62,337 bases of DNA from Flexilinea sp. (GCA_026645735.1 JAPKMT010000014.1:1-62337), one strand, 5' to 3'; counted from the stretch's first letter, positions 26,801 through 35,030 are shown. Numbers and translations: made by a program. Notes: generated by a model from the letters alone, not told the origin.

Positions 26801-27228
26801 ATACCTTGTATTGGATCAAAAGTACTGGGACGATGATGTTGAGGCCAGTTGAATTCTATACCACCGGAGATCCATGGCCCGGTTAATCCGACCATGGCTG
26901 GTTTGATAACTTCGTTATAATAAACGAAGTCATAACCATTCGTCTTGTCATAGGCTCTCTGAATGCGACCTCCGAGTTCGGGCAGAATCATGATGAAAAG
27001 GTAAGGGTTTTCCATACAAATTGCATGATAAATCTTCTCTTTTTTCTTGTCTGTAAATAAATCTGTCACACTGTGCGGGTAAACTTTTCCAGAACTGCCC
27101 TGGTAAACACGTTTTTCAAGAAACATCGGGTTTTTATCCGGTTCCCCTAATTCATAACTGGGAATGACGATATCCTGCTGCCAGACACTGGCCCCGCTTG
27201 TTATCATTTTAATTGTTGGTTGTGTCAT
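23887..27228 (-). CDS. DUF5107-like protein with C-terminal TPR array
   Basis: An 1113-residue cytoplasmic protein. The first 400 or so residues resemble DUF5107/galactose-mutarotase-like beta-sandwich proteins: ILPELGGRIQRAYDKTNG, a GGIEFNWPQHHRPS stretch and WWANPAVTVND are typical. From about residue 480 onward tetratricopeptide-type repeats dominate (for example AYGSLLLRRGKFTESEHYF, FFNLGYSLWLQGKIDEAY, GWYYLGNLWYDKRQYDDAV). This fusion occurs in carbohydrate-using anaerobes and is thought to act on glycans, but catalytic residues cannot be assigned here. An ATG 36 bases further upstream is rejected because GGAGGAGG precedes the ATG at 27228. A LacI-type operator candidate lies about 100 bases upstream. 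Confidence 0.8.
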   Translation of the reverse strand: MTQPTIKMITSGASVWQQDIVIPSYELGEPDKNPMFLEKRVYQGSSGKVYPHSVTDLFTDKKKEKIYHAICMENPYLFIMILPELGGRIQRAYDKTNGYDFVYYNEVIKPAMVGLTGPWISGGIEFNWPQHHRPSTFDPIQGIIRENSDGSVTAIVSEIENMFRTKGMASFTLYPDKALLQINVRLYNRTNQPQTFLWWANPAVTVNDYTQTVFPPDVHAVMDHGKRDVSRYPIATGTYYKQDYSAGVDISRYKNIPVPTSFMAYHSDYDFVGGYDHQLEAGILHIADHHFSPGKKQWTWGCGDFGKAWDRNLTDENGPYVELMTGCFTDNQPDFSWLMPGEEKNFTQYFMPYKKIGVVKNANIHAALNMEFLDDQKVLLQLYAPEALHDCRLILKNGNTTLLDQSIQLEPSQKMEKTLSIPADVFPEQLYLSLLAADRKEILNVKPEAEKIEQLPEAAKAIPDPQDVKTTEDLYLFGLHLEQYRHATFLPEAYYLEGLQRDSSDSRINNAYGSLLLRRGKFTESEHYFRAAIRKLTRSNPNPYDGEPFFNLGYSLWLQGKIDEAYGAFYKSTWNSAWQNSGFYYLACIQTQKGNYQTALAHIEQSLIRNIHHMKARMLKTALLRETSQFEKARCFAEESLEIDPCDLGAMNELRLLGDKESERVLLEQLQIQPNWTIELSLDYFTAGLYDQAVNILQTVIDLQGTGPVYPMLYYHLGLNLIQKGDSDAAQASFVEATKACSNYCFPHRLEDILALQCALRYHAADAKGWYYLGNLWYDKRQYDDAVSCWERSRELDPSFPTVHRNLSLAYFNKKNRPQDALTEMEEAYRLDETDARVLMELDQLRKKMQISPNERLAFLEAHSSITAIRDDLFLEYIALHNWFGHYQKALKLISGRHFHPWEGGEGKVPAQYFLSLCELAKEALKSHDAEVAIAYLNQALNYPENLGEGKLNDAKDNQIHYYLGEAYRMLGSDNKSREQYQLASTGLTEPAGMMFYNDLPPETIFYQGLALLRLEQLEAAFIRFNKLIDYGEKHLFDKVQIDYFAVSLPDLMVFEDDLQIRNRVHCLFIAGLGWLGKNEWQKAQALFDEVSHLESYHFGIRFHFIPNDGDIH

Positions 27229-27324
27229 TGAATTCCTCCTCCTATTGTCTGAGGATACCTGCAAAAATCCCGATCTCTTTTCGGCTCTAATAATGGTAAT
27301 TTAAAAATGGTTAATGATTGATTT

Positions 27325-27338
27325 TGTCACCGTTAACA
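27325..27338. promoter_or_regulatory. Candidate LacI-family operator
   Basis: TGTCACCGTTAACA, an imperfect palindrome centred on CG (five of seven half-site positions), 97 bases before the DUF5107-like start. It resembles the candidate at 21033-21046, suggesting that one LacI protein controls both minus-strand units. Confidence 0.45.
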
Positions 27339-27392
27339 CTAAAACGATTCTACTAACCGCTTTCTCAACTGTCAAGAAATGGGTCTTAGATA

Positions 27393-27408
27393 CAGCGATT
27401 CGAAATAT
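27393..27408. repeat. Solo TTCGAA-family end
   Basis: CAGCGATTCGAAATAT, exact left-end consensus, in the divergent region. No convincing right end or direct repeat was found within the following 300 bases. Confidence 0.55.
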
Positions 27409-27736
27409 TGAGCGAAATTCTGACGATAAACTCCCTCAAAAAAATGGATTATACTTAAATTATTGTTGATCAGGTTTACAAAAAATAAGCGTAAATTTGT
27501 TGTAAAAAAATAAATAACAATCCTATAATTTGGCAATGTCTGCTGCAGGTGCACGCTGTCACAAGGGAGTATGGGCGATGCAGACATGGAACTTTGATCC
27601 TCTATATATTCGAATAAATGAAAATTTAAAAAAATAAAGTGTTAAACATGCTCTTTCATTTTTTTTATAAACAACGTTAAAATTCGAATGGATGAAAAGA
27701 AACGGTCTCGCTTTGTTTTGATTCAAGGATACGCCC

Positions 27737-28906
27737 ATGAATAACCTGGAACGATTTCGCAAAGTAATCCATCGGGAACCGGTTGACCGGATTCTAACCT
27801 ATGATTATCTGGACAGTACCGCAATTCTCCGGACTTACGGTGGATATGATGACTCAAAAACCTATTCTTTTGAGGAACTGGTTGAATTAAACGCGAAAGC
27901 CTGGCACAAGATTGGCGTTGATGTAACGCGATCCATCCATGATCCGGTGAATCATTGGATGGGCGGAAAAATCACAAACTGGATTCGTTTTTTTGGTGTC
28001 AACCCGGATGATTGGGCGGTCACACAGGGCGGAAATACTGCCTGGATTTCCAAACGTCCATTTCGCACACTCTCTGAGCTTGAAAAAAATATGCCAAAAA
28101 AACCAGTTTATGAGGAAGTTCGTGACTGGTTCCAACCTCATGTCCGTTTTATTCAAGAAGTATATGCTCATCATGATGTTGCTTATATTGGCTGTGTGGA
28201 AGGACCGATAACGGACGCATATACCTATATGGATATGGAATTGTTTTCGCTGGCTATTTATGACGCTCCGGAACTGGTCTCACATATTATGGACTGCACA
28301 GGACTTTTTTCGGCTTATATTGCCCGCGCGTTTTCCGAAGTATCCCAAGTGCCGCTATTATTCATGGGTGAAGACATTGCCAGTAAAAACGGTCCGATCT
28401 TTAATCCCCAATTTGTCAGAGACGAAGGACTCCCGCGTTGGAAATGGATTCAGGATCCGATCCGTGAAAAAGGAATGAAATTTCTTTTTCATACTGATGG
28501 CAGATATGGCAAGTTTCTTCCGCTCATCCTGAATGAATTGGGTGCGGATGGATTGAATCCGATGGAACGCAATGACTGCAATGATATCTTTCAGATTCAT
28601 CGGGAATATCCGCATACGCTGCTTTTTGGCAATGTCTGCTGTATGCACAAACTGCCGCACGGGACTCCGGGTGATGTGGAAGATGAAACGCTTGAATTGA
28701 TCGAAAAAATAGGTCCGGATGCCGGAATTCTGATCGGATCATCGAGTGAAGTCCATGATGCGGTTCCGGTTGAGAATGCATCGATCATGTATCAGACGGT
28801 GCATCAATATGGGCAATTTCCAATCGAAACAGATCGAATTCGAGCGAGACGAATGGATCTGCGGAAAAAACATATGCTGAAGCTCCGCGCAGACATGGAA
28901 CTTTAA
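27737..28906 (+). CDS. Uroporphyrinogen-decarboxylase-superfamily protein 1 (MtaA-like)
   Basis: A 389-residue protein of the UROD/MtaA superfamily, recognised by the N-terminal NLERFRKVIHREPVDRI motif and the late barrel strand LFHTDGRYGKFLPLILNELGA followed by LNPMERNDCND. In corrinoid methyltransferases this strand carries a zinc-binding HxC; here it reads HTDG, with Asp in place of Cys. True haem-pathway HemE is unlikely given the low similarity at the N-terminus and the context. AAGGA precedes the ATG at 27737. The next gene, 25 bases downstream, is a second family member, so the two are co-transcribed. The reaction is unknown. Confidence 0.75.
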   Translation: MNNLERFRKVIHREPVDRILTYDYLDSTAILRTYGGYDDSKTYSFEELVELNAKAWHKIGVDVTRSIHDPVNHWMGGKITNWIRFFGVNPDDWAVTQGGNTAWISKRPFRTLSELEKNMPKKPVYEEVRDWFQPHVRFIQEVYAHHDVAYIGCVEGPITDAYTYMDMELFSLAIYDAPELVSHIMDCTGLFSAYIARAFSEVSQVPLLFMGEDIASKNGPIFNPQFVRDEGLPRWKWIQDPIREKGMKFLFHTDGRYGKFLPLILNELGADGLNPMERNDCNDIFQIHREYPHTLLFGNVCCMHKLPHGTPGDVEDETLELIEKIGPDAGILIGSSSEVHDAVPVENASIMYQTVHQYGQFPIETDRIRARRMDLRKKHMLKLRADMEL

Positions 28907-28931
28907 TCAAATTTATCTTGGGAAACAGGAA

Positions 28932-30026
28932 ATGATGAAACCGCGCGACCGTGTACTTGCTGCTCTTAATCATGAAATACCCGACCGCTGCCCGATGCAG
29001 ATTTCATTTACGCCGGAGTTCGCTGAACGCCTGGAAAAGGAACTGTACCTTGACTCGAACAATATTCATAATCCGCATGGCGGCGGGAATACCTATGAAT
29101 TGGAGCGGATGATCGGGGAAGATTTGCTGCTGACCTCGGTCGGATGGGCAAATTCTTATTATCAGGGCGTTGAAAACTATGAGGACGAATGGGGTATCGG
29201 ATGGCATGGCTCAAAGTATCACACTCCGTTTGGTTCCGGAGTCTATACGGAAATTGTCGGGCACCCGCTTGCAGAGGATGATGCGATACTCACCTATCAG
29301 CCGCCGGATCCAAACCGGCCTGAATTGTATACCGGTGCGTCAGAGCTGCTGAAATCCTTCCAATCAGATTATTATATTGTGGGTGTTACCGTGACGACGA
29401 TTTTCGAGACTGCCTGGGCGCTACGCGGCCTGGAAAGACTGCTTTCGGATTTTGTGCAGAATCCTGATTTGGCAGACCAGATTTTGGACGTTCCCTATCA
29501 ATATCACTTATCAGCGGCAAAACATCTGACTCGCATGGGTGTCGACATGATTTGGACTGGTGACGATATGGGGACACAGCACAGCATGATGATTTCACCC
29601 CGCATGTGGAGACGTTTTTTCAAAGAACGCATGGCCAATTTTATTTCGGAGTTAAAAGCCATCAACCCGCAGGTGAAAGTGGCGTATCATTCGGATGGAA
29701 ATATTGTTCCGATTATTCCGGAATTGATTGAAATCGGCGTGGATGTTTTGAATCCTGTCCAGCCAAAAAGCATAGACCCAGAGAAATTGAAGAAGGAATT
29801 CGGGGATCGACTGTGTTTTTGGGGATCCATCGATGAACAGTATACATTGCCTTTCGGTTCACCGAAGGATGTCCGCGAAGAGGTGCTGCAGCGCCTGCAG
29901 ACACTCGGAAAAGGAGGCGGATTAATCATCGGGCCGACTCACCATGTCCAGTTGGATACTCCTCTGGAAAATTTCTGGGCGCTTGTCAACACAATCCAGC
30001 AGGCTCACTATGATTTCATGAAATGA
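28932..30026 (+). CDS. Uroporphyrinogen-decarboxylase-superfamily protein 2 (MtaA-like)
   Basis: A 364-residue UROD/MtaA-superfamily protein. The N-terminus has KPRDRVLAALNHEIPDRCP; the barrel strand reads VAYHSDGNIVPIIPELIEIG, then LNPVQPKSIDPEKLKKEFGD and FWGSIDEQYTLPFG, a close match to the third member at 31747-33015. The zinc-type HxC is again HSDG. The start may equally be the ATG at 28935, since two ATG codons are adjacent and the binding site (AGGAA) is very close. A terminator follows at 30058. No corrinoid protein or MtaB-type partner is encoded nearby, so a methyltransferase role is uncertain. Confidence 0.78.
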   Translation: MMKPRDRVLAALNHEIPDRCPMQISFTPEFAERLEKELYLDSNNIHNPHGGGNTYELERMIGEDLLLTSVGWANSYYQGVENYEDEWGIGWHGSKYHTPFGSGVYTEIVGHPLAEDDAILTYQPPDPNRPELYTGASELLKSFQSDYYIVGVTVTTIFETAWALRGLERLLSDFVQNPDLADQILDVPYQYHLSAAKHLTRMGVDMIWTGDDMGTQHSMMISPRMWRRFFKERMANFISELKAINPQVKVAYHSDGNIVPIIPELIEIGVDVLNPVQPKSIDPEKLKKEFGDRLCFWGSIDEQYTLPFGSPKDVREEVLQRLQTLGKGGGLIIGPTHHVQLDTPLENFWALVNTIQQAHYDFMK

Positions 30027-30057
30027 AGAGAATCATCTAAAATGTTCGAACGAAAAC

Positions 30058-30090
30058 AACGTACCATTTAGATAAATGATACGTTTTTTT
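30058..30090 (+). terminator. Terminator after the MtaA-like pair
   Basis: AACGTACCATTT pairs with AAATGATACGTT (one C-A mismatch), followed by a seven-T run, 31 bases after the second gene's stop. Confidence 0.75.
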
Positions 30091-30200
30091 AATTCCTCAT
30101 ATTGTTTTTGAATCTCTTCCATATTGATATCAGTTTTAACAATGAAAGAGAAGGGGGAAATCGTCATTGCAGATCAATCACCTGGAATCGTGTAACTTTT

Positions 30201-31418
30201 TTATGGTATTGAAATTTCGAAATAATCAAGCCTTACAGAGGCGTTGTTAAACGTTCCATCATTGGTCACACCAAATCCGGCTTTTTTAAAATCAGTGTAT
30301 TCTGCGCTTATCCGCCCCAATCGAATCCACTGATCAGGTTCAGTAGCATAATATCCCGAAATAACCTTGTTTTTATTTTCCAATCGCAAATAGACGTCGT
30401 CTTTATCAGTTTTTGCTGCATACTCATTAAAAGCGCCCCCGTTTTTATAATTCATGAAAAAGCCATTTCCGCCAGTTGGGCACAAACTGCAAAAAGCTCG
30501 ATTTATTGTGACATAATTATTGGGGTCTTCATAAAGAAATATAGCCGCCTGTTGAAAATCCTTTTTAAAGATCCCTGAAAGATGTACTGTTATTGTATAT
30601 TCCCCATCAGGAAGCGGATACCATAATAAATTGGATTGTTTGTTATTATGTAACAAAGAATCTGGTTCTCCGATGAACCCGACAAATCCCTTATTCAAAA
30701 AATTACATTTTTTAGGATTGAAATTTTCCCATACCAATTTCGGTTCAAGTTTTTCGTCATCGAAATCTTCTCGGACAACGATGTCTCCCGATACCAATGG
30801 TTTATCTGGTGCACTTACTGCTTTTTCTTCGATAATTGTTTTAGTCGGTTCTCTGGCTTCGATTTTGAAAGTAAGTGAAGTTTCTGTTTTTTTCACTCCC
30901 GCTTTCGTTAAAACCGGATCTCCCCAGATGCTCCAATCACAATCCTCATTATCAAGAGCGGATACGATTAATTCAATTTCTTGAGCATTTTTCAAATCAA
31001 CTTCGTAAGTTTTAAGATATCCTCCGGGTTTCGGCACTGAAGACGCAAATTTTAATGTACCATCCACTTTAATACTAAATAAAACACCATTTCCACATTG
31101 AACACCATCATGCAGCAATATTGAACCTGAGATAGATGAATAATCCCCATTTAAATCGTATTTTATGACTGAAGGAGCAGGTGCAAACAAACCATGCGGA
31201 TAGGATTTTCCTGAAACAGCTATTGTTTCCCCTTTAACGATTGGATCGGTAGACGATGAATAAACACCTTCTCCTAATTCTCCAAAACCTACTGATTTGT
31301 ACTCTGGTTCCAATTCTGTTAGAAATTCGAAATCATTTTCTAATGAAGGACTTTTAAAACCAGCAGTAATTATGATAATTACACAATAAACAAAATATAC
31401 GAATATTTTTTTAAGCAT
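30201..31418 (-). CDS. Secreted NPCBM-domain carbohydrate-binding protein
   Basis: A 405-residue exported protein with an N-terminal signal or anchor segment (about residues 1-20). Residues 35-165 form an NPCBM-like carbohydrate-binding domain: SYPHGLFAPAPSVIKYDL, SISGSILLHDGVQ, a VDGTLKFASS strand and the closing WSIWGDPVLTKAG are characteristic. A Ser/Thr/Lys-rich linker leads to a second beta-sandwich (from VREDFDDEKLEPKLVWENF to the end) resembling concanavalin-like DUF1349/xylosidase C-terminal domains. No catalytic domain is visible. GGAG precedes the ATG. The gene and its upstream region are more AT-rich than neighbours, which may point to acquisition. Confidence 0.72.
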   Translation of the reverse strand: MLKKIFVYFVYCVIIIITAGFKSPSLENDFEFLTELEPEYKSVGFGELGEGVYSSSTDPIVKGETIAVSGKSYPHGLFAPAPSVIKYDLNGDYSSISGSILLHDGVQCGNGVLFSIKVDGTLKFASSVPKPGGYLKTYEVDLKNAQEIELIVSALDNEDCDWSIWGDPVLTKAGVKKTETSLTFKIEAREPTKTIIEEKAVSAPDKPLVSGDIVVREDFDDEKLEPKLVWENFNPKKCNFLNKGFVGFIGEPDSLLHNNKQSNLLWYPLPDGEYTITVHLSGIFKKDFQQAAIFLYEDPNNYVTINRAFCSLCPTGGNGFFMNYKNGGAFNEYAAKTDKDDVYLRLENKNKVISGYYATEPDQWIRLGRISAEYTDFKKAGFGVTNDGTFNNASVRLDYFEISIP

Positions 31419-31746
31419 GGTATCTCCATTTTTAGGGACTATATATTATTGGAAACGATAAATAGTTTCATTGCAATAATAACATTAATTAGACATAAAA
31501 TACAATTAATTATATAAATATATTTCTTGAAAATTGTACTAAATATTGATTTAAGAATTCAAATTGATAAAGCGATTAAATATATTTGCGATTAAAAAAA
31601 TACGATGAAATTTATTCAATGATGCATTTAAAAAGAATAAACCACTTTTATTGTCATTAAAGAGAAAGTGGTTTACTGAAAAGAGAATTTATTGGTAGAA
31701 ATCAACTTTTATTAAAAAAATTCTAAGTGATTATTACTCGGACCTT
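31419..31746. other. AT-rich intergenic region with one terminator
   Basis: 328 bases of very AT-rich DNA. Apart from the stem-loop at 31639-31674 and the expected promoter of the NPCBM gene near 31440-31520, nothing further is recognisable. Confidence 0.4.
31639..31674 (-). terminator. Terminator of the third MtaA-like gene
   Basis: AAACCACTTT (31639-31648) and AAAGTGGTTT (31665-31674) form a perfect ten-pair stem. On the minus strand TTTATTCTTTTT extends past the stem, giving a T-rich tail. Confidence 0.75.
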
Positions 31747-33015
31747 TTATTCATATCTCCCGTATTTTTTTACGGTTTCATACATCGCCAGCAGATTTTC
31801 CACCGGGACCTTCGATTGAACATTATGAATCGGATTAAACACATATCCGCCGCCTTTACCAAAGATCTCGATATTTCTTTGAACCTGCTGCCTCACTTCA
31901 TCCGGCGTTCCAAAAGGCAGCACACGCTGCGTGTCGATTCCACCACCCCAAAAAGTAATCTGATCACCAAAACGGTTTTTTAATTCCTGAGGATCCATAT
32001 TAACTGCGGAAATCTGGACGGGGTTGAGGATGTCAAATCCGGCTTCAATAATGTCAGGAATCAGCGGCATGATCGATCCGCAGGTGTGGATGAATGTTTT
32101 CCAGGTGGTATGGGTATGAATCCAATTGTTGATTTCAATCATGAACGGTTTGTACATGGAGCGAAAAGCTTTTGGAGAGATGAAACAATTGTTTTGTGCT
32201 CCAAAATCCGTCCCGCTGACCCATGCGACAGATGGCAGATTTCCAACCGCTGCAAATATTTTAGGCAGATTTTCCAGCGCCATTTTACACTGGCGTTCAA
32301 AAACCGAGAATACGTATTCTTTCCGGGTTACGGTGCTGATATACCACTCTTCCATGTCACGGATCCCTTTGGGATGTTTCAATGTCGGTCCGGGAACCAG
32401 TGCAATATCTCCAAATGCCATTCCTCCCAATCCCAGCACCAGCGCTTTGTCGGAATTAGTGTAAGCTTCTTCTGCTGAATTTTTGAGGTATGCCAGCTCA
32501 GTTTCAGATATCGGCTGAAATTCTTCCACATTGTCTTCCGGATCCAGTTGTTCTTCAATTAACGGATTTTGCCGGACAACAGAATCAAAATAAAAACCGC
32601 CTTTTGGCATTACGGCACAGGGTGGTGCAGATCGGTCTCCCTGCGGATATTGATAAATCTTCCCGTTAGTATCGGGTTCCGTGTTAAATAATTCCGGTAC
32701 CAAAACAGGTGTGCCATCAAAAGAAGTCCACGGTTTCCAGCCTTCATTTCGAAAACCAAAAAAATTGGTTGATCCGCCGACACTGATGCAGTCAACCCCC
32801 AATAACTCCTGCAGATCCGGTTTGATTTCACCCAGCATCTGAAATGGTTCAATAACTTTTACGGGTTTGCCGGGCGGATCCAGTTTCAATGCCTGCCGCA
32901 GCGCATAAACAGTTGACACCTGCATGCCGGTCTGACCACATCCGCCTAAATCAAGCGGGATCCGATCAGCTTCCTGATGTTTCAGCGCAATGGAGATTCT
33001 TTCTCTTGAGTTCAT
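31747..33015 (-). CDS. Uroporphyrinogen-decarboxylase-superfamily protein 3 (MtaA-like)
   Basis: A 422-residue UROD/MtaA-superfamily protein, the longest of the three here. It begins MNSRERISIALKHQEADRIP, and the barrel strand reads FIHTCGSIMPLIPDIIEAG, followed by LNPVQISAVNMDPQELKNRF and TFWGGGIDTQRVLPFG. Unlike the two others it keeps the HxC pair (HTC) that binds zinc in MtaA and MtbA methyltransferases. The ATG at 33015 was preferred over a GTG four codons earlier because AGG is seven bases upstream. It is a monocistronic minus-strand gene. Methyl transfer or decarboxylation of an unknown substrate is possible. Confidence 0.78.
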   Translation of the reverse strand: MNSRERISIALKHQEADRIPLDLGGCGQTGMQVSTVYALRQALKLDPPGKPVKVIEPFQMLGEIKPDLQELLGVDCISVGGSTNFFGFRNEGWKPWTSFDGTPVLVPELFNTEPDTNGKIYQYPQGDRSAPPCAVMPKGGFYFDSVVRQNPLIEEQLDPEDNVEEFQPISETELAYLKNSAEEAYTNSDKALVLGLGGMAFGDIALVPGPTLKHPKGIRDMEEWYISTVTRKEYVFSVFERQCKMALENLPKIFAAVGNLPSVAWVSGTDFGAQNNCFISPKAFRSMYKPFMIEINNWIHTHTTWKTFIHTCGSIMPLIPDIIEAGFDILNPVQISAVNMDPQELKNRFGDQITFWGGGIDTQRVLPFGTPDEVRQQVQRNIEIFGKGGGYVFNPIHNVQSKVPVENLLAMYETVKKYGRYE

Positions 33016-33083
33016 TCTTTGCCTCACTTTTCCAACCTGAATTGATTATGGAATCTGGTTCATGATGATTATGAGAAAATAAA

Positions 33084-33139
33084 AGAACAACAAAAATTCC
33101 CTTTTTTCTCAAAAAGTTTTTCCAAATTTCGTGTTGCTG
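33084..33139. repeat. Truncated TTCGAA-family element (right half)
   Basis: GAACAACAAAAATTCC (33085-33100) matches the 3' arm and short flank of copy A, and AAATTTCGTGTTGCTG (33124-33139) is a right end with four changes. The left half is missing. It directly abuts the 9-bp repeat in front of copy C, giving two adjacent insertions. Confidence 0.55.
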
Positions 33140-33148
33140 CTATTCGTT

Positions 33149-33272
33149 CAGCAATTCGAAATATGGGGAGGATTTTTTGTTGTTGTGATGATTTTGCGCT
33201 CCGCGCAAAATCATCACAACAACAGGTTTTACCAGATTGATTCGAATAGCAAGTTAATATTTCGAATCGCTG
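33149..33272. mobile_element. MITE-like element, long form, copy C, with exact 9-bp target duplication
   Basis: A 124-bp unit with ends CAGCAATTCGAAATAT (33149-33164) and ATATTTCGAATCGCTG (33257-33272). Its core is a perfect 22-pair palindrome (33178-33199 with 33203-33224, loop TCC), the most stable of the three copies; the apex reads GCGCTCCGCGC. CTATTCGTT flanks it exactly on both sides (33140-33148 and 33273-33281). The right copy contains the stop codon and last codons of the downstream membrane-protein gene, so the element is inserted precisely at that gene's stop codon. Confidence 0.88.
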
Positions 33273-34997
33273 CTATTCGTTATCCTTTGGCAGAATGACA
33301 TAATAATTATGGTAATAATTATCTGTCTTGATAATCTCGTATCCGGAATTCAATCCGGCAGTAATTCTTGGCAATAAATACTCAGAATCAAATAATACAA
33401 CTGATTCTTTATCCACTTCTTTTCCTAGAATTATCTGATCAAGTAATGTGTCACGATCATTTTTCGTCTTTTCCCAGAATCGGTTGAGATGTACCGGCGC
33501 AGAGAACATCATATTGGTTTTCAAGTGATGGTCTCCAATCCAGCCTGCCAATTGAAGATCACGGTTTTCGCCGATAACGATGACTTTCGAATAGTTTTGA
33601 GCAATGTCCGTCCAGATTTCAGCTAAATAAGGTTTTTCGTACCGCTGGTGGAAATAGGTATATTTTTCTTTCAGGGCAGGTGCCATATCGAAAATTTGAA
33701 TCATCAGTATAATGAGTAAAATGAAATTTTTTTGCTTTCCAAAGAACCTGAGAATACCGATGATCACCGCTAAAAACCAAAGATAATATAAAACGATAAA
33801 GAAACGGCCGCTGGATCGAAATATATTACACCAGGATAAAATCTTATCCGGCAGCGAATAGGCTGCAACAACCCTCTGGTTCCAGGTGATCCGATTGCTG
33901 AGTGCAAACAATAGCAACAGGAGACAGGCAATCAAAAGTAAATGATGCTTTTTGACCAGGAGGAGTCCTCTTTGTTTCAAAATTTCCCGGCTCTCTGAAG
34001 AAAAAAAGATCATCCTGATCAGGCGGAGGATTATCAGGATGGAAAACAGGAGGATTCCTGATCCCAGATAATACAATCCATCTGCCTGTTCCTCCATCTG
34101 CGGTTGTTTCGGCAGCAGTGCTGACCATCGATCGATCCCTTTTGCAGTTGGATTGTAAATTTGATTCAGGTTAAAGGAGTAATAACCGAATCCTCCGGCG
34201 GGTTTGATTTGATCTTTTTCGAACAGACCTATGGTATAGCCAGCCGCAAAAGTGATCATCAGGATGAGAAGAAAAGAGAGAACGATTTTTTTGCGAAAGT
34301 TCTGTTCTTTATTTTTTTCAATAATGCAACTGAAAAAAGAAGTGCAAAAAATAAGAAATACTATCGCGAACAGATACGGATGAATCCCGATGGCCAGAAC
34401 ATTCAATAAGCCAAAACCGCCAATCCAACGCCAATCCCGACTCCTGGCGGTTTTGAAATAAAAGAATAAAGCGAAAAGAATCAGCCAATGCGAAGCAAGC
34501 GCAGTGTGTCGGAAAGCCCGTTCAATCATGCAGGAGGAGAAAAGAAAAATGCCAGTTCCCAGTAACGCCGTGATTTTTTCCCTGGTGAACAGACTGATCA
34601 GCAAGGCAGCGGCTGCTCCTTGCAGCGCAAAACTGGCCAGCGTATATAAGCCAAAGAATTGGAAATGTTCAGGCAGCAAGGCGGAAATCAATTTAAAAAA
34701 GATGGAAACAATCGGGATGGAATCCGTATAGGCAATGTTGGCACCATACGGATACCCCATATTCAAAGCCAGTCCCAGCGGCCATGTCCATGCCGAATCC
34801 CGGTAGAACATCCACCCGGTATAATGCTGCAGGATATCGGATTCAATCACTCCCTGAAATATCCAGGCTGATCCGGTGACCCTGAGCGGTTCGATTCCGT
34901 AAATCAGAAGAAAAACTGCAATGCCCAACACAAAACCTGATACTGGAAGAAAGAATTTTTCGAATCGTAAACAGAGATATGGTTTTTTTTGTCTCAT
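33273..34997 (-). CDS. DUF6311-like polytopic membrane protein (GT-C type)
   Basis: A 574-residue protein with around ten or more hydrophobic segments, resembling DUF6311 and GT-C glycosyltransferase-like membrane proteins. Typical features are DILQHYTGWMFYRDSAWTWP followed by GYPYGANIAYTDSIP near residues 53-93, an acidic residue in the first outer loop, and a soluble C-terminal domain that ends in PKDNE. It may transfer a lipid-linked sugar to a cell-surface polymer. Its stop codon lies in the target duplication of the adjacent mobile element; the reading frame is intact. No partner gene gives more information. Confidence 0.7.
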   Translation of the reverse strand: MRQKKPYLCLRFEKFFLPVSGFVLGIAVFLLIYGIEPLRVTGSAWIFQGVIESDILQHYTGWMFYRDSAWTWPLGLALNMGYPYGANIAYTDSIPIVSIFFKLISALLPEHFQFFGLYTLASFALQGAAAALLISLFTREKITALLGTGIFLFSSCMIERAFRHTALASHWLILFALFFYFKTARSRDWRWIGGFGLLNVLAIGIHPYLFAIVFLIFCTSFFSCIIEKNKEQNFRKKIVLSFLLILMITFAAGYTIGLFEKDQIKPAGGFGYYSFNLNQIYNPTAKGIDRWSALLPKQPQMEEQADGLYYLGSGILLFSILIILRLIRMIFFSSESREILKQRGLLLVKKHHLLLIACLLLLLFALSNRITWNQRVVAAYSLPDKILSWCNIFRSSGRFFIVLYYLWFLAVIIGILRFFGKQKNFILLIILMIQIFDMAPALKEKYTYFHQRYEKPYLAEIWTDIAQNYSKVIVIGENRDLQLAGWIGDHHLKTNMMFSAPVHLNRFWEKTKNDRDTLLDQIILGKEVDKESVVLFDSEYLLPRITAGLNSGYEIIKTDNYYHNYYVILPKDNE

Positions 34998-35030
34998 AAA
35001 AGTCTCTCAGTAACCACGATATTCAGAAAA

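Larger units (their letters stand above)
27229..27736. other. 508-base divergent intergenic region
   Basis: It holds the promoter of the large DUF5107-like gene with a LacI-type operator candidate (27325-27338), one solo repeat end (27393-27408), and about 300 AT-rich bases with TTCGAA-like fragments (27607, 27682) leading to the first MtaA-like gene. No gene was found. Confidence 0.45.
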
